64,000 nucleotides of DNA from CAWBBA01 sp963729795. GTDB taxonomy: Bacteria > Desulfobacterota > Desulfomonilia > Desulfomonilales > Desulfomonilaceae. Position 1 is the first letter of the stretch, and each line of letters starts with the position of its first letter. Made by a program: the position numbers and the translations under genes. Below the pieces are notes generated by a model, which saw nothing but the letters and a program-made list of their open reading frames with translations, was not told the origin of the DNA and ran no database searches. Shown here one piece after another: positions 1-8,607 of this stretch. The stretch is from positions 27,412 to 91,411 of the forward strand of contig CAVSPC010000054.1 of assembly GCA_963729795.1 (NCBI GenBank), in the 5' to 3' direction.

Positions 1-72
1 ACTACAACAGTGCGAGACACAGAGTAAATACCGCGCGCCTGGCATATCCGACACCCAATACAATCTCATTTT

Positions 73-441
73 TCATAGATAACGGGAAAAAGTCTCTCCT
101 TTAGAATCCGTCAGCTCACACGATATAATCCACCGTGTTGGGATCCAACGAGACATGCGCTCGCCAATCCGTCCGGTTGAACCAGGTCCGGTGATCACAG
201 TTGCATCCACGATCTTGATCGGATAACCCACCGGCTTGGATTCAATTCCTTGGCTTAAAACATCAACTAAGAGCCTCTCGAACCACGACTCGGCCGTCTT
301 TAAACGATAATGCAAGCCCGGGCCGCTGATGAAGGCTATCTCAAGGCCCTGGCCCACGCAGCAACATCCTTTAAAGACAAATGATACCGCAAACCTGTCC
401 CACCAATCCAAATTAGGTGTCCACGCACCCATGACCCCCAA
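73..441 (-). pseudogene. IS4-family transposase remnant
   Basis: The reading frame carries a segment around residues 73-88 (IKIVDATVITGPGSTG) that matches the conserved core of IS4-family transposases, where an Asp of the DDE triad sits in a VDAT/VDGT context followed by a PGS/PGK turn. Just after it the frame drifts into an arginine- and tryptophan-rich stretch that does not fit the family, which suggests a small indel. The fragment is about a quarter of a normal IS4 transposase, and no other catalytic motif or terminal inverted repeat can be seen; the element may continue left of the window. I read it as a dead insertion-sequence relic. The family assignment rests on one motif, so confidence is moderate. 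Confidence 0.5.
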
Positions 442-537
442 TTAATTCGAGAACCAGTATAGGCCGACAAGAGCCTTACATGCCGTAATCTGCGATTCTC
501 TCTAAACGGATGTTTTCCATCATGCTATTATACCTCT

Positions 538-1047
538 ATGAACACGTTAGATGAATACGATTACATTCTCATCCGAGAGGCGAACATTCTGGTTAAGATT
601 CTGCGCGATACGGCAGAAGTAGGTCAGCGAGCTTCACCGGAATTTTTCGACGTGAGGACAGGAGTTCAGCTCAAAGAAATCCACCCTGCTTTGCAGGCAG
701 ATGAGTTGCATCGCGGCTATGTACTCCCCGACAGCCACGCAGGCGCTATCCTTAAAGGGGGCACCCCCATAACGGGTGGTCCATCCGTTGATCCTTCGAA
801 GGTGGTGACCATTCTGGGCGCCCGGCAGAGGAAGCTCGATGCCATCGTGGCAGATTCGATTTTCGACCAACTCAAGACATTGACAAATGTGCTGGAGGGG
901 GTGCTGGATGCTGCCGATCATGCACAAAAAGAACAAAGATTTTGGTTGGCACAACAGGTTCTGACTTTGGTGAGGAAGTTCTCCGGGAGAGAGCTGGCCG
1001 AGTTGGAAGGAGTTGTGGAATGGCTCAGAACAAGGCCTCCGAAATGA
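538..1047 (+). CDS. hypothetical protein, 169 aa
   Basis: An open frame of 169 residues starts at ATG 538. I do not recognise the family. It is soluble, rather acidic at the N-terminus (LDEYDY), and has no signal peptide or membrane segment. The last third, from about residue 105, is predicted helical and amphipathic and could form a coiled coil or helical bundle. No clear Shine-Dalgarno sequence precedes the ATG. It lies between an IS remnant and a TPR/protease gene on the same strand, about 100 bases before the likely start of the latter. It is treated as a gene because of its length and balanced composition. Confidence 0.5.
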   Translation: MNTLDEYDYILIREANILVKILRDTAEVGQRASPEFFDVRTGVQLKEIHPALQADELHRGYVLPDSHAGAILKGGTPITGGPSVDPSKVVTILGARQRKLDAIVADSIFDQLKTLTNVLEGVLDAADHAQKEQRFWLAQQVLTLVRKFSGRELAELEGVVEWLRTRPPK

Positions 1048-1147
1048 CAAGGTCGCGCCTCAGACCGGGACGTGCGAAAAACGGCCTTCAAGTGGGAAAC
1101 TCCCGTTATGGGCCGTCCTGGAAAGTTATTGTATAAGGCGAGGATTC

Positions 1148-2305
1148 TTGGATCCACTAAAACTACAATTTCCTGTGCGTAAAATCATATTGGCCCGCAG
1201 CGCCGGCTTGTTGGTTTTCACTTCGCTCATGGTCGTTATCGCTTTCACTCTCCGGGCGTTTGGCGGCGATAACGTGGAAACCAATTTTGAAAAAGGAAAA
1301 CAATTAATTAAAACCGGCCACTACGAGCAAGCAGTTCAACTCTTTTCCGAGGCCCTGAACTCGGTGGATCCCGGCACTCACAATGCGCTGGTGTTGAGGC
1401 TATCCCGAGCTCAAGCTTATTTCGGTGGAGGTGACCTGAAACACGCTTTCAAGGACATTAACGAACTGCTGCGCTCCGACGGCCTAGAAGGTGAAGTACT
1501 GGCCTCAGGCTTGCAGCTTCGTGGTGTGTTAAGCCTCAGGAAAGGCAGTGGAAAAAGCGCCTTGGCAGATTTTACGGCTGCAATCAAGACCACCCATGAG
1601 AACGAATCTCTGCGCTCAGTCTGTTTTGCCAACCGTGGGATTACCTTTATAAACCTGGGGCGTTTTGACGAGGCTGTCAGCGACCTCAACAAAGCCATAG
1701 AATTGGACCCGAAGTCCAGTTTTGCCTATGCTGGGAGAGGGTTGGCATACCTTCGCGAGGACAGAGTGGAATCCTCTCGCAGAGACGCGGAAAAAGCTTT
1801 GAGCCTTAGGCCCGACAAAGAAACTAGAAAGATGGCGGAAAAGATTCTGAAGGAGATGTCAGCTTCGGCCTCAGGCCCCATGAGTGTAATAGTCCCCATT
1901 AGCGAAAAGGGTCACATTTTCGTGCTAGTTCGCTTCCGCAAGAATGGGACACCGCACCGGTTTCTCCTGGACACCGGGGCTACATCTTCACTTATCGACC
2001 GGGACCTCCTTGAGGAGATTGGGCACGATACCGAAGTGACTAAGATAGGAAAGGGATTTGTCACTATCGCGGATGGTTCCGTGCACAGGGTGACCCGCTA
2101 CAAAGTGAAGACAGCTTTTCTCTTCAATTTGCCTTTAGGTAAGATCGAAGTGCAGGTGTTTGACAAAAACATCAGGCGGGTCACAAATCTGCTGGGTGTA
2201 AGAAGTCTCAGGAAGGTTGCTATCTCTATAGATAATGCGTCTCGGAGAGCTGAGATTCGTCGCAAGGAATCTACGGACAACAATAAAGAAGATCAAATGG
2301 AATGA
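1148..2305 (+). CDS. Membrane-anchored TPR protein with retropepsin-like aspartic protease domain
   Basis: The N-terminal 35 or so residues contain a hydrophobic stretch (LLVFTSLMVVIAF) typical of a signal anchor. Residues about 50-230 are tetratricopeptide repeats, for example the stretch reading GRFDEAVSDLNKAIELDP. The C-terminal third contains FLLDTGATSSLID, with D275 as the predicted catalytic aspartate of a retroviral-type (clan AA) protease, followed by a NLLGVRSL segment that fits the hydrophobic-Gly element of such folds. I place the start at TTG 1148 because it follows an AAGGCGAGG ribosome-binding site and begins just before the signal anchor. The frame is open upstream to 1013, but that would overlap the previous gene. 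The protease probably acts in the periplasm as a dimer. The substrate is unknown. Confidence 0.72.
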   Translation: MDPLKLQFPVRKIILARSAGLLVFTSLMVVIAFTLRAFGGDNVETNFEKGKQLIKTGHYEQAVQLFSEALNSVDPGTHNALVLRLSRAQAYFGGGDLKHAFKDINELLRSDGLEGEVLASGLQLRGVLSLRKGSGKSALADFTAAIKTTHENESLRSVCFANRGITFINLGRFDEAVSDLNKAIELDPKSSFAYAGRGLAYLREDRVESSRRDAEKALSLRPDKETRKMAEKILKEMSASASGPMSVIVPISEKGHIFVLVRFRKNGTPHRFLLDTGATSSLIDRDLLEEIGHDTEVTKIGKGFVTIADGSVHRVTRYKVKTAFLFNLPLGKIEVQVFDKNIRRVTNLLGVRSLRKVAISIDNASRRAEIRRKESTDNNKEDQME

Positions 2306-2326
2306 AACTCGAACAAGGTATGGAGT

Positions 2327-3634
2327 TCAACCCTTGAATAGGTCGAAAAGATCGGCATCCGGACCGACAGGGCCCAGAGCCACAATGGTAAGACGCTCCG
2401 GATTAATTATCTGTTCCGCAGTCGCGTGCAACTCACTTGCAGTTACTTTCTCCATAGAACCGATCATTTCATCCAGCGGGAGGTGCCGGCCGAAATAAAA
2501 CTCTCCCTTGGCAAGCCGATTCATGCGGGAGTCTGTGGATTCCATCGCAAGAATGATGTTCCCCTTGATCTGGCTCTTTGCCGTGACAATGTCTTCGTCT
2601 GTGACTCTTTCTGAGAGTTCCAACGTTTCGTTACCCATGGTCTGCATAAGCTCTTCGAGGCGTTCGGGGTCGCATCCGGCGTAAATCCCGAAGATTCCGG
2701 TATCCGAGACCGAGGAGAGGAAAGAGTACACGGAATATGCCAATCCTCTCTTTTCCCTGACTTCCTGAAAGAGCTTGGAACTCATCCCGCCGCCCAGGAT
2801 AGTATTGAGTATATATGCAGCGTGCCGACTCTCATCTACTGCGCTGGGGGCTTCCGCTGCAACACAAACGTGCACCTGTTCGAGATCGCGCTCGACAACA
2901 TTAGCCGATGAGTCACTTTTGGGCGCGGTGAACCGCGTTTGGGCCGCTGCTCGCGGAAAGTCTCGCATCCGTTTTTCGATTGAATCTACGAAGCGGTCGT
3001 GCTTAATATTTCCGGCCGCGCACACGACCGTCTCCTCAGGGGTGTAATAATTACGCTTGAACCCTAAGATGGTGTCTCTGTCCAGCTTAGCGACGTTAGG
3101 AATGGTTCCGAGTATAGGCTGGCCCAAAGGATCATCCCGCCAAAACCTGGCGCCAAGGATTTCGTGCACTAAATCTTCCGGATTATCTTCTACCTGGTGG
3201 ATCTCCTGGGAGATCACTTGCTTTTCCCGCTCGATCTCTTCTTCCGGAAACGACGAGTTGAGAAAAATATCGGTCAGCAGGTCTATGGCGAGTTCAAGGT
3301 TCTCGCTGAGGATGCGGCAGTAGAAGGAGGTCAATTCTTTGCTGGTAAAGGCATTAAGCACACCGCCTACCGAATCGATTTCCTTGGCTATGGTAAAGGC
3401 TGAACGGCGCTCAGTACCCTTGAAGAGCATGTGTTCGATAAAATGACAAATTCCGTTGACCGCCGGCTGCTCAAACCTTGACCCGGAACGTACCCATATT
3501 CCGAGTGAAACGGATTGCAGGTACGGCATTTCCTCCGTAACAATCCGTAAACCATTGTCGAGAGTGGTTTTGCGGTAGATGCTGAGGTCGCCGAATTTGG
3601 TGGCCAGAGGTGGGATCACGATTTCTTGATTCAT
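2327..3634 (-). CDS. M16 family zinc metallopeptidase
   Basis: This 435-residue protein has the inverted zinc motif HFIEH (H64, E67, H68) of M16 peptidases, followed about 75 residues later by the glutamate-rich helix EEEIEREKQVISQEI that supplies the third ligand. The C-terminal half is the inactive M16 domain with the usual GGGMSSKLFQEVREKRGLAY signature. The length is normal for the YmxG/mitochondrial-processing-peptidase-like class. It degrades or processes peptides in an ATP-independent way. Its ATG overlaps the stop of pnp by four bases, so the two are translationally coupled; rpsO-pnp-M16 is a widely conserved gene order in bacteria. It ends 21 bases from the convergent TPR/protease gene. 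Confidence 0.93.
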   Translation of the reverse strand: MNQEIVIPPLATKFGDLSIYRKTTLDNGLRIVTEEMPYLQSVSLGIWVRSGSRFEQPAVNGICHFIEHMLFKGTERRSAFTIAKEIDSVGGVLNAFTSKELTSFYCRILSENLELAIDLLTDIFLNSSFPEEEIEREKQVISQEIHQVEDNPEDLVHEILGARFWRDDPLGQPILGTIPNVAKLDRDTILGFKRNYYTPEETVVCAAGNIKHDRFVDSIEKRMRDFPRAAAQTRFTAPKSDSSANVVERDLEQVHVCVAAEAPSAVDESRHAAYILNTILGGGMSSKLFQEVREKRGLAYSVYSFLSSVSDTGIFGIYAGCDPERLEELMQTMGNETLELSERVTDEDIVTAKSQIKGNIILAMESTDSRMNRLAKGEFYFGRHLPLDEMIGSMEKVTASELHATAEQIINPERLTIVALGPVGPDADLFDLFKG

Positions 3635-5721
3635 TTGTCGGGATTTTGACCGATTGCCTCTTTCCGTGAAAGTTTGATCTTACCCTGAGGATCAATTCCG
3701 ATGACTTTGACAGGGAAAGTATCTCCTTCTCGGATAACGTCTGTTACCTTGCGGACACGTTCCGGAGCAAGCTGTGATATGTGCACCAAGCCGTCGGTAC
3801 CAGGGAAGATTTCCACGAAGGCCCCGAAATCAGTGATCTTGCGAACCGTCCCCATGTAAATTCTGCCCACTTCAGCTTCTTGGGTGAGAGACTTAATGGC
3901 GGCCTTCGCCTGATCCGCTCCCTGGACGTCCACCGAGGCAATAACTACTTTTCCTGTGTCGTCCACCTCGATCTTGGTGTTGGTTTCTTCCTGTATGGCC
4001 CGGATTACCTTGCCGCCTGGGCCGATGATGTCCCTGATTCTCTCAGGGTTTACATACATAACGAAGATCCTCGGCGCGTATGGGGATATTTCTGTCCTCG
4101 ACTTGTCGATGGTCTGGGCCATTATGTCTAATATGTGTGTGCGCCCATCTCTCGCCTGAAACAGTGCCTGGGTCAGGACCTCGCGAGTGATTCCCTGGAT
4201 CTTGATGTCCATTTGCAGGGCAGTAATGCCGCCTCTAGTCCCCGCCACCTTGAAATCCATATCCCCGTGATGATCCTCATCTCCAATGATATCGGAGAGC
4301 ACGATCACGCGGCCGTCTTCTTTGAGAAGCCCCATGGCTATCCCTGCTACGGGTTCCGCGAGTGGAACCCCGGCGTCCATGAGGGAAAGTGATGCTCCAC
4401 AAACCGTGGCCATGGAGGACGATCCGTTGGACTCCAGTATCTCGGAGACTACGCGGATAGTGTAAGGGAATTCTTCGTCATTGGGGAGCAAATACGACAG
4501 GGCCCTTTCTGCAAGGGCGCCGTGGCCTACCTCTCGGCGAGACGGTCCCCTAAGGAATTTGACCTCTCCCACAGAAAATGGCGGAAATTTGTAGTGGAGC
4601 ATGAACGATTTGTAGCTCGAACCTTCGAGCGCCTCGATCTTCTGCTCGTCGGAGGATGTGCCCAGCGTGACTACAACCAGCGCTTGAGTTTCGCCTCGAG
4701 TGAACAGCGCGCTACCGTGAGTTCGGGGCAAGACCGCTATTTCTGTCGATATATTACGAATATCGGTAAAGGAACGTCCTCCGATGCGGACCCCCTTTTC
4801 CTGAATCATCTTCCGAATATACTCGCCCTCGATCTTCTCCAGATAGCCGAGGATCTCCGAGCGGCGCTGTGCGGCTTCTTCGCCTACGGATTCGAAGACC
4901 TTCTCATAGATCGTGCTCAAGGTGCCCTGTCGTTCAAGCTTCGCCGGAATGGCTACGGCGCTTTCGATCTGGTCACCCCATTCGCTTCTGATCTTCTCTA
5001 TCAATTCTTCGTCTTGGACTGGGGGCGTGATCTCTCTCTTGGGCTTTCCGGCCTGCTCACGCAGTTTTTCCTGAGCCTCCACTATTTGCATAATTTCGTC
5101 TTGAGCTTTGAATATGGCTTCCAGGATGACTTCCTCGGAAATTCGATCCGCGCCTCCTTCGACCATAACTATGCCCTGACGGGACCCGACAACTATTAAG
5201 CTCAGGTCCGAATAGGAATCCTCCAACGGTGAGGGATTGATGACCAGATTTCCATCGATTCGGCCCACTCGTACCGCTCCAATGGGTCCAGCAAAGGGGA
5301 TGTCTGAAATGTGGAGAGCAGCGGAGGCCCCATTTATAGCCAGCATGTCAGAATCACTTTCGCCGTCGGAGGAAAGAACGGTCGCTATGATCTGTGTTTC
5401 CGACTTAAAGCCCTTGGGAAACAAAGGTCGTATGGGGCGATCGATAAACCTGGCTGTTAGAACTTCTTTTTCAGTAGGGCGACCTTCTCTCTTAAAAAAA
5501 CCACCGGGTATCTTTCCGGCGGCGTAGGTCATTTCCAGGTAGTCAACGGTGAGTGGAAAGAAATCGATCCCTTCTCTGCCGTGTTTTTCTGCCACGGCCG
5601 TAACGAGAACCACCGTCTCTCCGCTACGAACGAGAACAGCTCCTGAGGCCTGTTTGGCCAGGCGCCCTGACTCGAACACGATTTCTTTGCCTGAAACAGT
5701 GGTGCTTGCAATATGAGCCAT
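3631..5721 (-). CDS. pnp: Polyribonucleotide nucleotidyltransferase (PNPase)
   Basis: PNPase is the phosphorolytic 3'-5' exoribonuclease of the RNA degradosome and can also add heteropolymeric tails. The sequence shows two RNase PH domains separated by a helical linker, a KH domain with GPGGK as its GxxG loop near the C-terminus, and a final S1 domain (IYMGTVRKITDFGAFVEIFPG). I start at the internal ATG giving MAHIAS, 696 residues, because an AGGA lies 11 bases before it and the family normally begins there; the frame is open seven codons further up. It follows rpsO on the same strand and overlaps the M16 peptidase start. A stem-loop between rpsO and pnp may be an RNase III-type control site. 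Confidence 0.97.
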   Translation of the reverse strand: MAHIASTTVSGKEIVFESGRLAKQASGAVLVRSGETVVLVTAVAEKHGREGIDFFPLTVDYLEMTYAAGKIPGGFFKREGRPTEKEVLTARFIDRPIRPLFPKGFKSETQIIATVLSSDGESDSDMLAINGASAALHISDIPFAGPIGAVRVGRIDGNLVINPSPLEDSYSDLSLIVVGSRQGIVMVEGGADRISEEVILEAIFKAQDEIMQIVEAQEKLREQAGKPKREITPPVQDEELIEKIRSEWGDQIESAVAIPAKLERQGTLSTIYEKVFESVGEEAAQRRSEILGYLEKIEGEYIRKMIQEKGVRIGGRSFTDIRNISTEIAVLPRTHGSALFTRGETQALVVVTLGTSSDEQKIEALEGSSYKSFMLHYKFPPFSVGEVKFLRGPSRREVGHGALAERALSYLLPNDEEFPYTIRVVSEILESNGSSSMATVCGASLSLMDAGVPLAEPVAGIAMGLLKEDGRVIVLSDIIGDEDHHGDMDFKVAGTRGGITALQMDIKIQGITREVLTQALFQARDGRTHILDIMAQTIDKSRTEISPYAPRIFVMYVNPERIRDIIGPGGKVIRAIQEETNTKIEVDDTGKVVIASVDVQGADQAKAAIKSLTQEAEVGRIYMGTVRKITDFGAFVEIFPGTDGLVHISQLAPERVRKVTDVIREGDTFPVKVIGIDPQGKIKLSRKEAIGQNPDK

Positions 5722-5753
5722 AATTACGATAATCCTCATCACGCGATCGGGGA

Positions 5754-5787
5754 TGACCCCATCACAATGTCGCGCCTTACGGGGTCA
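5754..5787 (-). promoter_or_regulatory. Stem-loop in the rpsO-pnp intergenic region
   Basis: TGACCCC at 5754-5760 is the exact inverse of GGGGTCA at 5781-5787, giving a 7-bp stem with a 20-base loop in the transcript between rpsO and pnp. In E. coli the same position carries an RNase III-cleaved hairpin through which PNPase controls its own mRNA. A similar role here is inference from position only; the stem is short. Confidence 0.35.
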
Positions 5788-5790
5788 GTG

Positions 5791-6060
5791 CTATTTCCTG
5801 ATACCCAGTTCGGCGATGATGGTTTTGTACCGGTCAACGCTCTTGGCTCTCAAATAATCCAACAACCGTCGGCGCTGCCCGACGAGCTTGAGAAGGCCTC
5901 GACGAGAATGATGGTCTTTCTTATGGATCTTGAAATGCTCGGTAAGATATCCAATTCGTTCGCTTAGGAGCGCTATTTGGACTTCAGGGGACCCTGTATC
6001 ACTCTCGTGGAGCCGGTACTTCTCGATGATTGTTTTTTTCTTCTCCGTTTGAAATGCCAA
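5791..6060 (-). CDS. rpsO: 30S ribosomal protein S15
   Basis: S15 binds the central domain of 16S rRNA early in 30S assembly. The sequence contains the family signatures HESDTGSPEVQIALL and HKKDHHSRRGLLKLVGQRRRLLDYL. I place the start at TTG 6060: it lies nine bases after a perfect AGGAGG and gives 89 residues, the usual S15 length. The ATG eight codons upstream (6084) would put the AGGAGG inside the coding sequence and make an overlong 97-residue protein. The gene begins the rpsO-pnp-M16 block, with 69 bases before the likely pnp start. Confidence 0.95.
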   Translation of the reverse strand: MAFQTEKKKTIIEKYRLHESDTGSPEVQIALLSERIGYLTEHFKIHKKDHHSRRGLLKLVGQRRRLLDYLRAKSVDRYKTIIAELGIRK

Positions 6061-6206
6061 TCTCGTCTTCCTCCTGATAGGCATGCAAAAGCTTAGTCAG
6101 CTCAATCTAGTATTACTATCATACGCGGTTCACGAAGTAAACAGTGCTTCTCACTTTTTCGTATCCTTTCGGTTATCCGGGGTCATCGATCTGTTCCAAC
6201 CGGTCA

Positions 6207-6238
6207 CATTGCTTCGTCGCTTTGCTCCTCGCAATGAC
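6207..6238. repeat. Dispersed CATTGC...GCAATGAC palindromic repeat
   Basis: CATTGCTTCGTCGCTTTGCTCCTCGCAATGAC is a near-palindrome with CATTGC at one end and GCAATG at the other. A related and longer copy occurs at 27849-27937. It lies between the rpsO upstream region and the actP terminator and looks like a REP-type intergenic element. Confidence 0.6.
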
Positions 6239-6299
6239 AATTTCCCGCCGGTAAGTGAACGGTCACACTTTTTCTCCCCAAGCATTTAAGAACAAGAAA

Positions 6300-6322
6300 G
6301 GGGAAGGCCCTGGGCCTTCCCC
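6300..6322 (-). terminator. Rho-independent terminator of the actP operon
   Basis: GGGGAAGGCCC-T-GGGCCTTCCCC is a perfect 11-bp inverted repeat around a single base, 25 bases past the stop codon of the symporter gene. On the minus strand it is followed by CTTTCTTGTTCTT, a T-rich tract. This is a strong intrinsic terminator shape for the minus-strand transcript. Confidence 0.8.
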
Positions 6323-6346
6323 AAGAGTGGGAAATAAATCTCCAGA

Positions 6347-8278
6347 CTAATGCTCGAAAGCTTTCGCAATCCCCACGCCAGTGTTTTGGCGAACGTAAAG
6401 TTCGTCGAACGCGTCCTCTTCTTCCTTCCTTCGAAAGAGCAAGGACAATATGATCGCTGCCAAGAATCCTAAGGGAATAGAAATAATGCCCGGATTCTTT
6501 AGGCTGAATAGAGGCTTGTCCAGACCGAAAAGGAGGGACGTGCCATTTTTGTTCTTCTCGTAGGAGGCTTTGGCAGCAGCCAGGACTGTCTTCTCCTTGT
6601 CTGTAAGGGTCGCACCACCAGCCTGCTTTTTCTCCAGCGCGGTGATCACCTTCTGATTTCCCGCGGCAATCATTTTGGGATACTGCAGGTTGGGGGAGAC
6701 CATGACCAGGAGTATTGAAACTACCGTACCTATCACCAGCCCCCCGACGATCCCCGCGGTGTTCATTTTCCTCCAGAACAAGGAGAGCACCACTGTCGGG
6801 AGATTACCGGCAGATGCCACGGCAAAGGCCAGAGCCACCAGGTGGGCAACATTCTGGCCTTCTGCCAAGACCCCGATAACAACTGCTATAGCGCCAACGA
6901 TGATGGAAGCGATCCTAGCGGCCATCACTTGCTCATGCGGATCAGCCTTGCCGCCCTTGATGGCATTGACGTAGATGTCGTGCGAAACGGCTGCAGCAGA
7001 CGCGAGCACTAGACCGGAAACAACCGCAAGTATGGTTGCAAAAGCCACAGCGCAGAGGAACGCTAAAAAGATGTCCCCGAACACGGGGTAGATCATATTA
7101 CCCAGCATCTGGGCAAGAAGCAGATTGGACATGTTGCCGCCCGGGTCCACACCCGCTGAAATCTGTGGAGTCACCCAGACAGCGGAACCGAAGCCCAAGA
7201 GGGTTGTTAAGATGTAGAAGAAGCCGATGAGAAACATGGCTACGATAACGGACTTACGTGCAGCCTGCGCTGTGGGCACCGTAAAGAAGCGCATGAGTAT
7301 GTGAGGCATACCCGCAGTCCCCAGCACAAGGGCCATGCCCAAAGAGATCTGGTCCCAAACATTTTTCAGCAACAACCCGGGTTCGAGGAAGCGCTGCCCA
7401 TAGTCAAAGCCGGGTCTCGCCACCGCCTCATGGAGAAGATGTATTCTGGTCCAATCTTGAATTTGCGGACTGGTAGCTATTTCATGGAAAAACCGCACGG
7501 GATTGAAACCAGCGTGAGCCGCGACCAGGAAGCTCAGGAATATCGCCCCTGTCATAAGGAGAGCAGCCTTGATTATCTGCACCCAGGTGGTAGCTATCAT
7601 GCCTCCCAAGGCCACATAGACGATCATAAGACAGCCAACCCCGATAATAGAGACCTTGAACGGGATGCCGATAAGCAGCTTTATTAGCATACCGGCTCCG
7701 ACCATCTGAGCAGTGAGGTAAAAAATCGAGACCAGCACCGTCGAGAAGGCGGCAGCAGCTCGGACAGGCACGGGCGAGGACCGGAAAGCGAGAATGTCCC
7801 CCATCGTATACTTCCCGGCATTACGACAGGGTTCCGCAACGATCAGGAGCACCGTAACATAGGCGACTAGCCATCCTACCGAATACATGAAGCCGTCGTA
7901 TCCGTATAGACAAATGAGGCCTGCTATGCCAAGGAACGAGGCGGCGGACATGTAATCCCCCGCGATTGCCCATCCGTTTTGCCATCCTGTAATGGCCCCG
8001 CGGGCCGCATAGAAGTCGGCTGTGGTTTTAGTTCGTTTGGCGGCCCAATACACGATGTACATGGTTATCAAAATGATAATAATGAACATCGTGATAGTGA
8101 TCCCCCTGTGCACTTCGACTTTCCTGGGGACCGGAGGCTTTGCGGCCGGGGCTTGAGCCACGACCGCGTTTGAAATCACACTTTCAGGGCCGGCAAACGC
8201 CGGTCCTGGCGCTGAAAGGTGCGCTACGATCAAACCCAGCGATAGCGCCAGGGTCAAGGTTATGAACAGGCTTTTCAT
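6347..8278 (-). CDS. actP: Sodium:solute symporter, ActP-like acetate/small monocarboxylate permease
   Basis: This SLC5-family symporter takes up acetate or a related monocarboxylate with a cation. After a signal peptide-like N-terminus there are about 13 hydrophobic segments with the family core around GDYMSAASFLGIAGL. Near the C-terminus a charged soluble insert of about 60 residues (around KVITALEKKQAGGATLTDKEK) separates the last two membrane segments, which is unusual for ActP. I start at ATG 8278, nine bases after GAGGAGG; the frame is open to a GTG at 8296 that would overlap the DUF485 stop. The gene follows the DUF485 protein directly, the standard ActP-YjcH pairing, and ends at a strong terminator. 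Neighbouring acyl-CoA synthetases support a carboxylate substrate; acetate is inferred. Confidence 0.85.
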   Translation of the reverse strand: MKSLFITLTLALSLGLIVAHLSAPGPAFAGPESVISNAVVAQAPAAKPPVPRKVEVHRGITITMFIIIILITMYIVYWAAKRTKTTADFYAARGAITGWQNGWAIAGDYMSAASFLGIAGLICLYGYDGFMYSVGWLVAYVTVLLIVAEPCRNAGKYTMGDILAFRSSPVPVRAAAAFSTVLVSIFYLTAQMVGAGMLIKLLIGIPFKVSIIGVGCLMIVYVALGGMIATTWVQIIKAALLMTGAIFLSFLVAAHAGFNPVRFFHEIATSPQIQDWTRIHLLHEAVARPGFDYGQRFLEPGLLLKNVWDQISLGMALVLGTAGMPHILMRFFTVPTAQAARKSVIVAMFLIGFFYILTTLLGFGSAVWVTPQISAGVDPGGNMSNLLLAQMLGNMIYPVFGDIFLAFLCAVAFATILAVVSGLVLASAAAVSHDIYVNAIKGGKADPHEQVMAARIASIIVGAIAVVIGVLAEGQNVAHLVALAFAVASAGNLPTVVLSLFWRKMNTAGIVGGLVIGTVVSILLVMVSPNLQYPKMIAAGNQKVITALEKKQAGGATLTDKEKTVLAAAKASYEKNKNGTSLLFGLDKPLFSLKNPGIISIPLGFLAAIILSLLFRRKEEEDAFDELYVRQNTGVGIAKAFEH

Positions 8279-8292
8279 TCGTGCATTCCTCC

Positions 8293-8607
8293 TCACTTCA
8301 ATTTCAGTTCGTCAACCAGCTCGCTGGTCAGCTTGTCGGCCACCCTGGTCGCCCAACTAGCGTAATATAAAGCCAAGGCCCACGAGACAAAAAACTGAGA
8401 GAGGGCAAACAAGTACCCGATATTAATATTCCCTATCACCTTGACGCTGAAAAGGCCCGGAGCCGCCCCCGCGCCGATGGGGAGGAGGAAATAGTAGATG
8501 GTAGAGAATATCCACCAACCGAAAAGAAAATAGGCTTTTCTCCTGCTGAGTTCTAAGAACTTAGGATTTCTGGCTATTGCAGCCCAGTCTTCTTTCTTTT
8601 CCGCCAC
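8293..8607 (-). CDS. DUF485 family inner-membrane protein (YjcH-like)
   Basis: This 104-residue protein has two membrane segments (about residues 25-48 and 60-85) and the family's short charged N-terminus with RRKAYFLFGWW. DUF485 proteins are almost always encoded directly before ActP-type symporters and are thought to be accessory subunits, though their exact role is not established. It starts with GTG 8607 after GGAAGGAG, and its stop lies 15 bases before the ATG of the symporter, whose ribosome-binding site overlaps the stop region, so the two genes are a single operon. Confidence 0.88.
   Translation of the reverse strand: MAEKKEDWAAIARNPKFLELSRRKAYFLFGWWIFSTIYYFLLPIGAGAAPGLFSVKVIGNINIGYLFALSQFFVSWALALYYASWATRVADKLTSELVDELKLK

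Noticed and set aside
4522..5199. 225-codon plus-strand frame inside pnp
   Set aside because: Complete antisense shadow of a strongly conserved gene.
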